64,000 nucleotides of DNA, from NCBI GenBank assembly GCA_900466875.1, contig UBNQ01000023.1, positions 248,001-312,000 of the forward strand, given 5' to 3'. This document shows, one piece after another, positions 18,079 through 27,828 of this stretch. How positions within the stretch are numbered: position 1 is the stretch's first letter; each line of letters begins with the position of its first letter. Under the pieces are notes generated by a model that was not told where the DNA came from, ran no database searches, and was given only the letters and a program-made list of their open reading frames with translations. Both the position numbers and the translations under genes were made by a program. The stretch comes from Hyphomicrobiales bacterium (lineage in GTDB: Bacteria > Pseudomonadota > Alphaproteobacteria > Rhizobiales > Rhizobiaceae).

Positions 18079-18160
18079 TCTTAACGGAACCGCGATCCGC
18101 CTTTAAACCACTAAGGGCTTGGCGTTCCTCATTACCTCCAGTCATGCGGTGACGCACAAA

Positions 18161-18192
18161 AGCAAAACGGAGCGCCTGCGCTCCGTTTTGCT
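18161..18192. terminator. Bidirectional terminator between ldtR and a small convergent gene
   Basis: AGCAAAACGGAGCG and CGCTCCGTTTTGCT form a perfect 14-bp stem with a CCTG loop. The A- and T-rich outer parts give U-tracts in both directions. Confidence 0.9.
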
Positions 18193-18220
18193 CGTTTTGG
18201 TACCGATATGTCCGGAAAAC

Positions 18221-18421
18221 TCAGCCGCCGATGGCCTTGATGCGTGTCAGGTCGACAATCACTTCCTGCCAGCCCGTCGGGCGGTAGCCGCGAACTTTAT
18301 CCGGCCACTCGCAAATGCCGTCTTCATTGACGTAGCCGACCCATTGAGCGCTCTCAAGATGATCGAACAATAGAAAGACGAGCCTGTTTGGCATGAGAGT
18401 GTTTATCGGTTTCCACTGCAT
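18221..18421 (-). CDS. Small protein, weakly DUF551-like
   Basis: A 66-residue frame with an ATG preceded by GGGGTGGAGAAATTGA, a fair ribosome-binding site. The sequence begins MQWKPINTL and has Trp, Gly and Pro positions (YVNEDGICEWPD, GYRPTGWQEV) that recall DUF551-type short proteins often seen in phage or accessory DNA; that match is weak. It sits opposite in direction to ldtR and ldtP. In related genomes I would expect ldtR and ldtP to be closer, so this gene and the stretch next to it may be an insertion. Confidence 0.5.
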   Translation of the reverse strand: MQWKPINTLMPNRLVFLLFDHLESAQWVGYVNEDGICEWPDKVRGYRPTGWQEVIVDLTRIKAIGG

Positions 18422-19005
18422 TCAATTTCTCCACCCCTATATTTCAAGTTACACAATTTATTGTTGTCGCCTTGCTTGAAGCTGGCGCTTCTCAAGAAGA
18501 AGCCTCTGCGGAGGGCGATTGCTCGCAACGCGGGTGATTCTTCAACGGGAGCCTGTTTTGCGGGAAGCTTTTGAAAGGGCAAGTCCACAGAAATAGCACT
18601 GACGGCCCAAGAGTGTCTTTTGGATCTGCGTAATGCCCAGCGGCGGTACCTGATGCTCATCTCCGTACGCCGTGCGGGAGGGGTATCCATCGCGCATTTC
18701 TCCGAAAATCACCTCGGGCGGCGCTTTTGGAGAGGCGCTTGAACGCTGTTGGAAAAGCCCTGTGCGAGGGTTCCAGCGCAAGATGCGCGATACGGCAGAA
18801 AAGTCACAGCGTTAAACGGGCTTTTGACCCTCCCGGCGCTGACACGAATTGGCCATATTGCTATGGGACCGGGCTTGTTCAAGCAATTGGTAAAACGTGG
18901 CTTTGCCGGTTAGCAGAGCGGGCCGAAAGGGCGCCTCCTTGGTTTGCCCCTTTCTTAACCATATCCCTGTAGCGCTGTCGTGTTGACCGGGATCGGATGG
19001 ATTGA
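18422..19005. other. 584-bp stretch before ldtP without a supported gene
   Basis: Several overlapping frames of 78-96 codons occur here on both strands, but none has a good start site, a signal peptide or a recognisable domain. One minus-strand frame has a lone CYFCGLAL cysteine pair. The right end must contain the ldtP promoter and, by analogy with studied species, LdtR binding sites; I could not find a clear palindrome. The rest looks like decayed or non-coding DNA. Confidence 0.5.
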
Positions 19006-20337
19006 ATGATGTCGAAGAAAATCGGACCTGAAGTGTTGTCTCGTCGCGCGCTGCTGCGCTCGGCCGTTTCGGTGGGGGCTGCGGCCTTGGCCGCTCCGGC
19101 ACTCGCTCAAAGCCCGATCGATTCTCTCATCAACGCACCGCGCCGCGGCAGCTGGGACGATCAGTTCGACGCGCGCGGTTCGCGCACGGCCGTCGGCGTC
19201 GTGTCCAACAATCCGGTTCTTGGACCGGAAGGCCCGGCCAATATCCAGCAGGCGATTTACGGTTATCAGCAGATCGTTTCCAACGGTGGCTGGCCGGAAG
19301 TCAATTCTTCGACCCGCCTGCAGCTCGGTGTTGCCGATCCGTCCGTCCAGAACCTGCGCCGCCGCCTGATGATCGCGGGTGACCTCGACCAGTCTGCGGG
19401 CATGTCGAATGCATTCGACAGCTATGTCGATGGCGCGGTCAAGCGCTTCCAGGCGCGTCATGGCCTGCCCGCCGATGGCGTGCTGGGCGAGTTTTCGCTC
19501 AAGGCGATGAATGTTCCCGCCCAGACCCGCCTGATGCAGCTCGAGACCAACCTCGTTCGCCTTCAGTCCATGTCCGGCGATCTCGGTTCCCGCTACGTCA
19601 TGGTCAATATTCCGGCTGCCTATGTGGAAGCGGTTGAAAGCGACCGTGTTGCGCTGCGCACCAATGCCGTCGTCGGTCGTATCGACCGCCCGACGCATGC
19701 GATCAATTCGAAGATCTACGAAGTCATCCTCAATCCGTACTGGACTGCGCCGCGCTCGATCATCGAAAAAGACATCGTGCCGCTGATGCGCAAGGATCCC
19801 ACCTATCTGACGCGCAACCAGATTCGCCTCATTGACGGTCGTGGCCAGGAAGTGTCGCCGGAAACCGTTGACTGGTTCGCGCCCAAGGCTCCGAACTTCA
19901 TGTTCCGTCAGGATCCGGGCAAGATCAACGCCATGGCCTCGACGAAGATCAACTTCCACAACCCGAACAACGAATACATGCATGACACGCCCCAGCAGGG
20001 CCTGTTCAACAAGCTGATGCGTTTCGAATCCTCCGGCTGCATGCGTATCCAGAACGTTCGGGATATGATCACTTGGTTGCTGCGCGACACACCGGGCTGG
20101 TCGCGTCAGGATATCGAGCGCGTCATCTCCGCTCGCCAGAACAATCCGATCAAGCTGGCCCAGGAAGTGCCGGTCTATATCGTCTATGTCACCGCATGGT
20201 CGGCGAAGGACCAGGTCGTACAGTTCCGCGACGACATCTATCAGAAGGATGGCAATCAGGAACTTGCGCTGCAGACCACGACCGGTATCGAACAGCGTCA
20301 GGGTGCGTTGACCGAAAGCGACATGCTGCCGCAATAA
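19006..20337 (+). CDS. ldtP: L,D-transpeptidase, LdtR-regulated type (LdtP)
   Basis: A 443-residue exported enzyme that makes 3-3 peptidoglycan cross-links or anchors proteins. The N-terminus has a twin-arginine-like signal (SRRALLRSAVSVGAAALAAP). Next are a peptidoglycan-binding domain (about 105-170, DSYVDGAVKRFQARHGLPAD) and a YkuD catalytic domain with His326 (YMHDTP) and the nucleophile Cys345 in SSGCMRI, a variant of the usual SHGC motif. The distance between His and Cys is normal. It is the target-type gene for LdtR, and a terminator follows the stop. Confidence 0.92.
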   Translation: MMSKKIGPEVLSRRALLRSAVSVGAAALAAPALAQSPIDSLINAPRRGSWDDQFDARGSRTAVGVVSNNPVLGPEGPANIQQAIYGYQQIVSNGGWPEVNSSTRLQLGVADPSVQNLRRRLMIAGDLDQSAGMSNAFDSYVDGAVKRFQARHGLPADGVLGEFSLKAMNVPAQTRLMQLETNLVRLQSMSGDLGSRYVMVNIPAAYVEAVESDRVALRTNAVVGRIDRPTHAINSKIYEVILNPYWTAPRSIIEKDIVPLMRKDPTYLTRNQIRLIDGRGQEVSPETVDWFAPKAPNFMFRQDPGKINAMASTKINFHNPNNEYMHDTPQQGLFNKLMRFESSGCMRIQNVRDMITWLLRDTPGWSRQDIERVISARQNNPIKLAQEVPVYIVYVTAWSAKDQVVQFRDDIYQKDGNQELALQTTTGIEQRQGALTESDMLPQ

Positions 20338-20360
20338 GGTGCCCGTCGATTTAACCTGTA

Positions 20361-20394
20361 AGGTCGTGCTCTCGTAAGAGGGCGCGGCCTTTTT
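20361..20394 (+). terminator. Intrinsic terminator after ldtP
   Basis: AGGTCGTGCTCT and AGAGGGCGCGGCCT pair across a CGTA loop with G-U pairs and small mismatches, followed by TTTTT. Confidence 0.75.
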
Positions 20395-20517
20395 GCATTT
20401 GGGCCGCCTGTGTGGCGCGGCTTGAGCCTGCAAATGTCGCTCTTCGTCTTGCCCTTCAACGGGCAGGGCGCTAAGACGCGTCACACCGCCCGCCATCCCG
20501 TTCGAGGAGCCTCGTCC

Positions 20518-21807
<1,290 letters not shown>

Positions 21808-21816
21808 GGAGAGCCG

Positions 21817-22308
21817 ATGCGCTGCCCTTTCTGCGGCTCCGAAGATACCCAGGTGAAGGATTCACGTCCGGCGGAGGATTTTACCTCCATCCGCCGGCGT
21901 CGTATTTGCCCGGATTGCGGCGGTCGTTTCACCACCTTTGAACGCGTGCAGCTGCGCGAACTGATGGTGCTGAAGAAGACCGGCCGCAAGGCGCCTTTCG
22001 ACCGCAACAAGCTCGTGCGCTCCTTCCAGATTGCGCTGCGCAAGCGGCCGGTGGATGCCGACCGCATCGAGCGCGCCGTATCCGGCATCGTCCGCCGGCT
22101 GGAAAGCTCGGGCGAGGCCGAAATCTCGTCCGAACAGATCGGCCTGCAGGTGCTTGAGGCTCTGAAGAGCCTCGATGACGTTGCCTTCGTTCGCTACGCT
22201 TCGGTCTACCGCGATTTCTCCCATGCGGAGGATTTCGAGAAGGTGATCGAGGAGATCAACGCCAAGCTTGCCCGCGATCCGGGGCTGGAAACCGGAGACG
22301 GTTCTTGA
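21817..22308 (+). CDS. nrdR: Transcriptional repressor NrdR
   Basis: A 163-residue regulator of ribonucleotide reductase genes. The N-terminal zinc ribbon has Cys3, Cys6, Cys31 and Cys34 ([19 protein letters not shown]), and an ATP-cone domain occupies about 49-139 ([16 protein letters not shown]). It acts by sensing ATP/dATP and binding NrdR boxes. The last four bases overlap the TTG start of ribD, indicating translational coupling. Confidence 0.96.
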   Translation: MRCPFCGSEDTQVKDSRPAEDFTSIRRRRICPDCGGRFTTFERVQLRELMVLKKTGRKAPFDRNKLVRSFQIALRKRPVDADRIERAVSGIVRRLESSGEAEISSEQIGLQVLEALKSLDDVAFVRYASVYRDFSHAEDFEKVIEEINAKLARDPGLETGDGS

Positions 22309-23393
22309 CGGGCGTTGCCGACGACCGGCGTTTCATGACAGCCGCATTGCGGCTGTCACGATGGCACACCGGTTTGACGGTAACCAACCCTTCCGTCGGC
22401 TGCATCGTCGTCAGGGACGGCGCAATCGTCGGTCAGGCCGTGACTGCCGTCGGCGGCAGGCCGCATGCCGAAACCCAGGCACTGGCCGTCGCCGGTGAAA
22501 AGGCGAGGGGGGCAACGGTTTATGTCACCCTCGAGCCATGCTCCCATTATGGACACACGCCACCCTGTGCCAATGCGCTGGTCGCGGCCGGCGTCTCCCG
22601 CGTCGTCGTCTGCCTGAACGATCCTGATGCGCGCGTTTCCGGCCGCGGTTTCGGCATTCTGCGCGAAGCAGGCATCACTGTCGAAACCGGCCTGCTGGAA
22701 GACGAGGGACGCCGGGTCCTGGCCGCCTACCTCTCGCGCCAGACGAGGGGACGGCCCTATGTTACTCTGAAACTTGCTCTTTCCGCCGATGGCATGCTCG
22801 GGCGCCGGGGTGAGGAACTGGTGGTCACCGGTCCCCAATCGCGCGCCCAGGTCCATATGATGCGGGCAGAAAACGATGCGATCCTTGTCGGGATCGGTAC
22901 CGCGCTTGTCGACGATCCCGAACTGACCGTGCGCCTGCCGGGTTTGGAAAAGCGTTCGCCGCTCAGGATCATTCTCGATCGCCGGCTGGAATTGCCACTG
23001 TCGTCAAAACTCGTGAGGTCGACCGGCACCGTTCCCGTTGTCGCGGTCACCGATCCCTTCTGCGAGACGCATGCCTCGAACGAGGAGCGCCTGCGTGCGC
23101 TGATGTCCGCCGGTGTGGAAATCCTGCAGGCGGCGGATCTGAACGACCTTCTCGCCAATCTCGCCACACGTGGAATTTCCTCTCTCATGGTCGAGGGCGG
23201 TGCCCATGTGGCGCGCAACTTCCTTGAGGCCGGACTGGTCGACCGTCTTGTGCTTGCGCAGTCCGAGATGGTGGTCGGAGCGGGTGGCATTGAATCGCCC
23301 GCCACGCCATCCGATATTCCAGCTGGATTTCAGTGCGTGCGGCAGGAGCGTTTCGGCGCCGACCGCAGCTTCGAATACGAAAGAGGCCTTTGA
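22305..23393 (+). CDS. ribD: Bifunctional pyrimidine deaminase/reductase RibD
   Basis: A 362-residue enzyme for the second and third steps of riboflavin synthesis. The N-terminal deaminase domain has the zinc site PHAETQAL and [11 protein letters not shown]; the C-terminal reductase domain (about 150-362) has [11 protein letters not shown] and [13 protein letters not shown]. Translation starts at a TTG that overlaps the nrdR TGA. The stop overlaps the ribE start in a TGATG, so nrdR, ribD and ribE are translationally linked. Confidence 0.95.
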   Translation: MTGVADDRRFMTAALRLSRWHTGLTVTNPSVGCIVVRDGAIVGQAVTAVGGRPHAETQALAVAGEKARGATVYVTLEPCSHYGHTPPCANALVAAGVSRVVVCLNDPDARVSGRGFGILREAGITVETGLLEDEGRRVLAAYLSRQTRGRPYVTLKLALSADGMLGRRGEELVVTGPQSRAQVHMMRAENDAILVGIGTALVDDPELTVRLPGLEKRSPLRIILDRRLELPLSSKLVRSTGTVPVVAVTDPFCETHASNEERLRALMSAGVEILQAADLNDLLANLATRGISSLMVEGGAHVARNFLEAGLVDRLVLAQSEMVVGAGGIESPATPSDIPAGFQCVRQERFGADRSFEYERGL

Positions 23394-24007
23394 TGTTTAC
23401 GGGTATTGTCACCGATATTGGCACGGTTTCCGAGCTGACTCCTCTCGATGAGGGCGTGAAGCTGCGTATCTCCACCAATTACGACCCGAAGACGATCGAT
23501 CTCGGTGCGTCGATCGCCCATGGCGGTGTCTGCCTGACCGTGACGACGCTTCCGGAAGACGGCAGCAACGAGCGTTGGTTCGAAGTAGAGGCCTGGGAAG
23601 AGGCGCTGCGCCTGACGACGATCGCATCCTGGGAGAAGGGAACCCGCATCAACCTGGAACGGGCGCTGAAGATCGGCGACGAACTGGGTGGCCATATCGT
23701 TTCCGGTCATGTCGACAGCAAGGCCGAGATCCTGGCTGTCGAAGCGGAAGGCGAGGCGGTGCGCATCACTCTGCGGGCTCCTGAAGACCTGGCCCGGTTC
23801 GTTGCACCTAAGGGGTCCGTCGCGCTCGACGGCACGTCGCTGACGGTCAATGCCGTCAACGGCACGGATTTCGATATCCTGCTGATCCGCCACACGCTCG
23901 CCGTCACCACCTGGGGTGACCGCAAGCCCGGCGACTTCATCAACTTCGAAGTCGACACGATGGCGCGTTACGCCGCCCGTCTGGCAGAATTCCCCGCCAA
24001 GGCCTGA
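23393..24007 (+). CDS. ribE: Riboflavin synthase alpha chain
   Basis: A 204-residue enzyme that dismutates two lumazine molecules to riboflavin. It starts [10 protein letters not shown], the family signature, and has two lumazine-binding repeats (about 1-97 and 98-195), each with a GGHIVSGHVD or similar motif. The start codon overlaps the ribD stop. The gene is the last of the glyA-nrdR-ribDE run: the next gene, HD-GYP, is on the opposite strand only 14 bp away, with no room for a strong terminator. Confidence 0.95.
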   Translation: MFTGIVTDIGTVSELTPLDEGVKLRISTNYDPKTIDLGASIAHGGVCLTVTTLPEDGSNERWFEVEAWEEALRLTTIASWEKGTRINLERALKIGDELGGHIVSGHVDSKAEILAVEAEGEAVRITLRAPEDLARFVAPKGSVALDGTSLTVNAVNGTDFDILLIRHTLAVTTWGDRKPGDFINFEVDTMARYAARLAEFPAKA

Positions 24008-24021
24008 GATCTTCGGCGATC

Positions 24022-25176
24022 TCAGATCGGCTGTGAAAACTGGCGATGGATCTCTGCAAATTGCGGAGCCACTTCGTCGAAGGCGGCAACGACTGCAGGG
24101 TCGAAATGCTTGCCGCTTTCGCCGGTGATGATGTCGACAGCCTCGTTATGGCTCATGGCTGGCTTGTAGACGCGTTCGGATACCAGCGCATCGTAGACAT
24201 CCGCGACGGCCATGATCCGGCCCGCAAGCGGAATGTTTTCGCCTTTCAGGCCGCGAGGATAACCCGTACCATCCCATTTTTCATGATGGCAATGTGCGAT
24301 TTCCTTGGCGAGGCTGAGGAATGGATTGCTTGAACCGATATAGCGCTCAGCCGTTGCGATCGCGGTGCGGCCGAGATCCGCATGGGTTTTCATGATGTCG
24401 TATTCCGCCCGGTCGAGCCGCCCCGGCTTCTGCAGGATGCGGTCCGGAATGCCCACCTTGCCGATGTCGTGAAGCGGAGCCGACTTGTAGAGAAGATCGA
24501 CGAACTCTTCGTCGAGGCCGGTCGTGTCCGGTTCGCGCCGGTTGAGTGCTTCGGCCAGAACCCGCACATAATGTTGTGTGCGGCGGATGTGATCGCCGGT
24601 TTCGTGGTCTCGCGTCTCGGCAAGCGATGCCATGGCAAGGATCATCGCATCGCGAGCACGTGCGGCTTCGTCGCGCGCTTCGGCCAGCGAGTTGGTCAGC
24701 GCCACATTCGCCATGGCGACCGCCGCGGTGTTGGCGATACGCTGCAGCCGGTAGACGCTTTCATCCGCTGGGGCGCCAACCGTTGCCCAATAGGCGCCGA
24801 TCGCCCCCAGCGGATCCCCCGGTCGCAACGGCACCATGGCAAGGCTTTTGATAAAGGTCGGGCGGTAGGCCTCCTGCGGGACGCGCGAATCTTTGGAGAT
24901 GTCGTCGATGACCACCACTTCGGAATGCTGCATCGCCCAGCCGGAAATGCAGTTTTCCATCGGAAAACGCTGGCCTTTCCAGAGCGGCTGGATCGCGTCT
25001 TCGTCCACATAGAAACATTCGTTTCGGTCACGCAGGATGAAGGCAAGACCGTCGGCGCCGATAACGCGGCGCGCGGACTGCCTGACCACGGTCATGATCT
25101 CTTCCAGACCACGCGCCATCGATATCTTCAGCAGCAGGTCGTCCATGTCGTCTATCTGGAAACGTTGCTTTTCCAT
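24022..25176 (-). CDS. GAF and HD-GYP domain protein, probable c-di-GMP phosphodiesterase
   Basis: A 384-residue cytosolic protein. Residues 15-165 form a GAF sensor domain and 175-375 an HD-GYP domain with the metal site HDIGK (His236-Asp237) and GYP at 305-307 in WDGTGYPRG, plus paired His297-His298. All key residues for c-di-GMP hydrolysis are present. It lies on the opposite strand between ribE and ribH, so it breaks what is often a continuous riboflavin gene run. It starts at ATG; the preceding GAP holds its promoter. The GAF ligand is unknown. Confidence 0.92.
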   Translation of the reverse strand: MEKQRFQIDDMDDLLLKISMARGLEEIMTVVRQSARRVIGADGLAFILRDRNECFYVDEDAIQPLWKGQRFPMENCISGWAMQHSEVVVIDDISKDSRVPQEAYRPTFIKSLAMVPLRPGDPLGAIGAYWATVGAPADESVYRLQRIANTAAVAMANVALTNSLAEARDEAARARDAMILAMASLAETRDHETGDHIRRTQHYVRVLAEALNRREPDTTGLDEEFVDLLYKSAPLHDIGKVGIPDRILQKPGRLDRAEYDIMKTHADLGRTAIATAERYIGSSNPFLSLAKEIAHCHHEKWDGTGYPRGLKGENIPLAGRIMAVADVYDALVSERVYKPAMSHNEAVDIITGESGKHFDPAVVAAFDEVAPQFAEIHRQFSQPI

Positions 25177-25465
25177 TTTTCACCTGCATCGGTGTGTACA
25201 ATAATAAATGTCTAATAAAACGAAGGTGGCAAGAGTGGTACGCCTTGTTTCATTAGTTTAACAGATAATTAATCACGCGCCGCAGAGATGATCCAGACCG
25301 GGATCGAGAAAGTATTGCGGGGCATGTCCGACTTGCTCCTATTCCCGACATGCAGGCCTCGTTCCCGCAAAATCGCTTGCCAAGCGCCTCCGGGCGTGTT
25401 TTGACCGCGCCCATGCTCTCAAGTCCGCGTTTGCCGGACCGAATACACGTATCTTAAGGTGATCC

Positions 25466-25927
25466 ATGTCGCTCGAAACCGCTCCACACATCCTGATCGT
25501 AGAAGCACGCTTCTACGATGATATGGCCGATGCACTGCTCGATGGGGCGACCTCGGCACTCAAGGAAGCAGGAGCGACCTATGACGTGATCACCGTTCCC
25601 GGCGCGCTCGAAATTCCGCCGACGATCGCCATGGCGCTCGACGCGTCCGAGAACGGCGGCACTGAATATGACGGTTTTGTTGCACTCGGCATGGTCATCC
25701 GCGGCGAAACTTATCATTTCGATATCGTCTCGAACGAATCCTCGCGCGCGCTGATGGATCTCGCCGTGTCGGAATCGCTTGCCATCGGCAATGGCATCAT
25801 GACCGTCGAAAACGACGATCAGGCATGGGCGCGCGTGCGTCGTTCGGACAAGGACAAGGGCGGCTTTGCGGCCCGTGCGGCACTGACCATGATCGCCGTA
25901 CGCGAAAAGCTGAACGGTGCACGCTGA
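25466..25927 (+). CDS. ribH: 6,7-dimethyl-8-ribityllumazine synthase
   Basis: A 153-residue enzyme condensing the RibD product with dihydroxybutanone phosphate. It has the family elements [22 protein letters not shown] and NGIMTVEN. The active-site histidine is in the ETYHFD motif. ATG follows AAGGTGATCC. The stop overlaps the nusB start as TGATG, as usual for ribH-nusB pairs in this group. I see no FMN riboswitch in the 289-bp gap upstream. Confidence 0.96.
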   Translation: MSLETAPHILIVEARFYDDMADALLDGATSALKEAGATYDVITVPGALEIPPTIAMALDASENGGTEYDGFVALGMVIRGETYHFDIVSNESSRALMDLAVSESLAIGNGIMTVENDDQAWARVRRSDKDKGGFAARAALTMIAVREKLNGAR

Positions 25928-26403
25928 TGTCCAACGAACAGGAAAAACAGGTCAAGCCGGTCAACCAGCGTGGTGCAGCCCGCCTTGCAGCCGTGCAGGC
26001 GCTCTACCAGATGGATATCGGCGGCACCGGCGTGCTGGAAGTCGTCGCCGAATATGAGGCGCATCGTCTCGGCCAGGAACTCGATGGTGACACCTATCTG
26101 AAGGCCGATCCCTCCTGGTTCCGCTCTATCGTTTCCGGTGTCGTGCGCGACCAGACCAAGATCGACCCGATCGTACGCTCCTCGCTGCAGGAAGACTGGC
26201 CTCTGTCGCGTCTCGATTCGACGTTGCGCGCCATCCTGCGCGCCGGCACGTTTGAAATCCTGGAACGCAAGGATGTTCCGGTTCCGGTCATCGTCACCGA
26301 ATATGTCGAGATCGCACGCGCCTTCTTTGAGGAAGACGAACCGCGTATCGTCAATGCGGTTCTCGACCGTATCGCTAAACAGGTTCGTGGCGATAAGAAA
26401 TAA
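25927..26403 (+). CDS. nusB: Transcription antitermination factor NusB
   Basis: A 158-residue all-helical protein that with NusE (S10) binds boxA RNA in rRNA leaders. The start at [20 protein letters not shown] overlaps the ribH stop and gives the expected length; the R-x-A-R-x-x-A-V-Q-A-L-Y motif and the C-terminal [15 protein letters not shown] are conserved. It is followed after 13 bp by an MFS gene, likely in the same transcript. Confidence 0.95.
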   Translation: MSNEQEKQVKPVNQRGAARLAAVQALYQMDIGGTGVLEVVAEYEAHRLGQELDGDTYLKADPSWFRSIVSGVVRDQTKIDPIVRSSLQEDWPLSRLDSTLRAILRAGTFEILERKDVPVPVIVTEYVEIARAFFEEDEPRIVNAVLDRIAKQVRGDKK

Positions 26404-26416
26404 CGGGTAGGCAGAC

Positions 26417-27640
26417 ATGGACGGTGTGGTGGACGGCCTTCAGACGCAGATGCGCGCCGCCCGCCGCAATGTCGTACTGCTGGCAGCAAGCCAGGCCATA
26501 CTCGGATCGGCAGCGCCGCTGTCGATCGCCATCGGTTCGCTTGCCGGATACCAGTTGCTAGGCGACGACAAGTCGCTCGCCACCGCTCCCATCACTGCAT
26601 TCAATGTCGGAACCGCCTGCGGCGCCGTGGTCATCGCGCTTCTGTCGCGGTTTCTCGGCCGCCGCGAAGCTTTCATGGCCGGCTGCCTGATCGGCGCTGC
26701 CGGTGGCGCGTTTGCCGCGATCTCGCTTTTTCGCGAAAGCTTCTGGCTCTTCGCTCTTGCTTTGCTTTTCATCGGAACATCCTCGGGCTTTACCCAGAAA
26801 ATCCGCTTTGCCGCAGCCGACGCGTCTCCGTCCTCATACAAGCCCAAGGCGATCTCCTGGATTCTTGGTGCTGGTGTTGTCTCGGCAGTGCTCGGTCCGC
26901 AGATCGTCATCTGGGCGAAGGACTGGTTCGCCCCGGTGACATTTGCCGGGGCCTTCATCGTGCTCATTCCGCTGAGCCTTGTCGGGATCGCCATATTCGC
27001 CTTCCTGCGCCTTCCGGAAAAAAAGCCAGCGGCACAAAGCTCGGAGCCCGTAAGACCGCTGAAGGAAATCGTGCTGACCCAGCGCTTCCTGACCGGCATG
27101 ATCTGCGGCATCTGCATCTATGCCCTGATGACCTTCGTCATGACGGGCGCACCGCTCGCCATGGTGATCGGCTGTGGTTTCCCGCCCGAAATGGCGACAT
27201 TGGGCATCCAGTGGCATGTGCTGGCCATGTTCGGGCCAAGCTTTATCACCGGCTCGCTGATCTCTCGCTTCGGAGCCGAAAAGGTTGTCGCTGCCGGCAT
27301 TTTCGTGATGATGGGATGCGCCGTCGTTGCCCATCTCGGCATCGAACTCTGGAATTTCTGGGGAGCGCTCGTCCTGCTCGGTGTCGGCTGGAATTTCGGT
27401 TTTATCGGATCAACCGCCATCGTCGCGTCGAGCTACCACCCGCATGAGGCCGACAAGGTTCAGGGTTTTCACGATATCGTGCTGTTCGGCACGGTGGCGC
27501 TGTCATCCTTCTCCTCGGGCAAGGTTTTCGTCACCTGGGGCTGGTCCTTCATCAACATGGTCATCTGGCCAGTCGCCGTAATCTGCCTTCTATTGATTGC
27601 AGCCCTGCTGTTGAGGCGTTCGCCAACCAGGTCGTCGTAG
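26417..27640 (+). CDS. MFS transporter
   Basis: A 407-residue permease with 12 hydrophobic helices. The loop between helices 2 and 3 has RFLGRREAFMAG, a form of the MFS motif A, and a second SRFGAEKVVAAG copy occurs in the C-terminal half. It resembles the YnfM/Bcr-like uncharacterised permeases downstream of nusB in Rhizobiaceae. Its substrate is unknown. It probably shares the ribH-nusB promoter. Confidence 0.88.
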   Translation: MDGVVDGLQTQMRAARRNVVLLAASQAILGSAAPLSIAIGSLAGYQLLGDDKSLATAPITAFNVGTACGAVVIALLSRFLGRREAFMAGCLIGAAGGAFAAISLFRESFWLFALALLFIGTSSGFTQKIRFAAADASPSSYKPKAISWILGAGVVSAVLGPQIVIWAKDWFAPVTFAGAFIVLIPLSLVGIAIFAFLRLPEKKPAAQSSEPVRPLKEIVLTQRFLTGMICGICIYALMTFVMTGAPLAMVIGCGFPPEMATLGIQWHVLAMFGPSFITGSLISRFGAEKVVAAGIFVMMGCAVVAHLGIELWNFWGALVLLGVGWNFGFIGSTAIVASSYHPHEADKVQGFHDIVLFGTVALSSFSSGKVFVTWGWSFINMVIWPVAVICLLLIAALLLRRSPTRSS

Positions 27641-27828
27641 GCGAGCGTTAACTTATATTACAACCTGCGTCCATTTGGGCCCTTGTCCGCACAGGGCTTG
27701 ACGTCATTTCATCTCCACCGCAATCTCGTCTTCGCATGGCGGAAACGCTTCCTTGGGAGGGGAGAGCAGCCGCAGTGAAATGCGCGACCGGGATTTTTCG
27801 TCTCGGCGGTTAGGGAGAGGAAAATAGT

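Noticed and set aside
18542-18781. Minus-strand frame with CYFCGLAL, considered as an HNH or zinc-finger remnant
   Set aside because: Only one cysteine pair, no histidine motif, no start site or matching flanking residues.
25177-25465. Possible FMN riboswitch before ribH
   Set aside because: None of the conserved FMN-element blocks is visible; gap content looks like ordinary promoter DNA.
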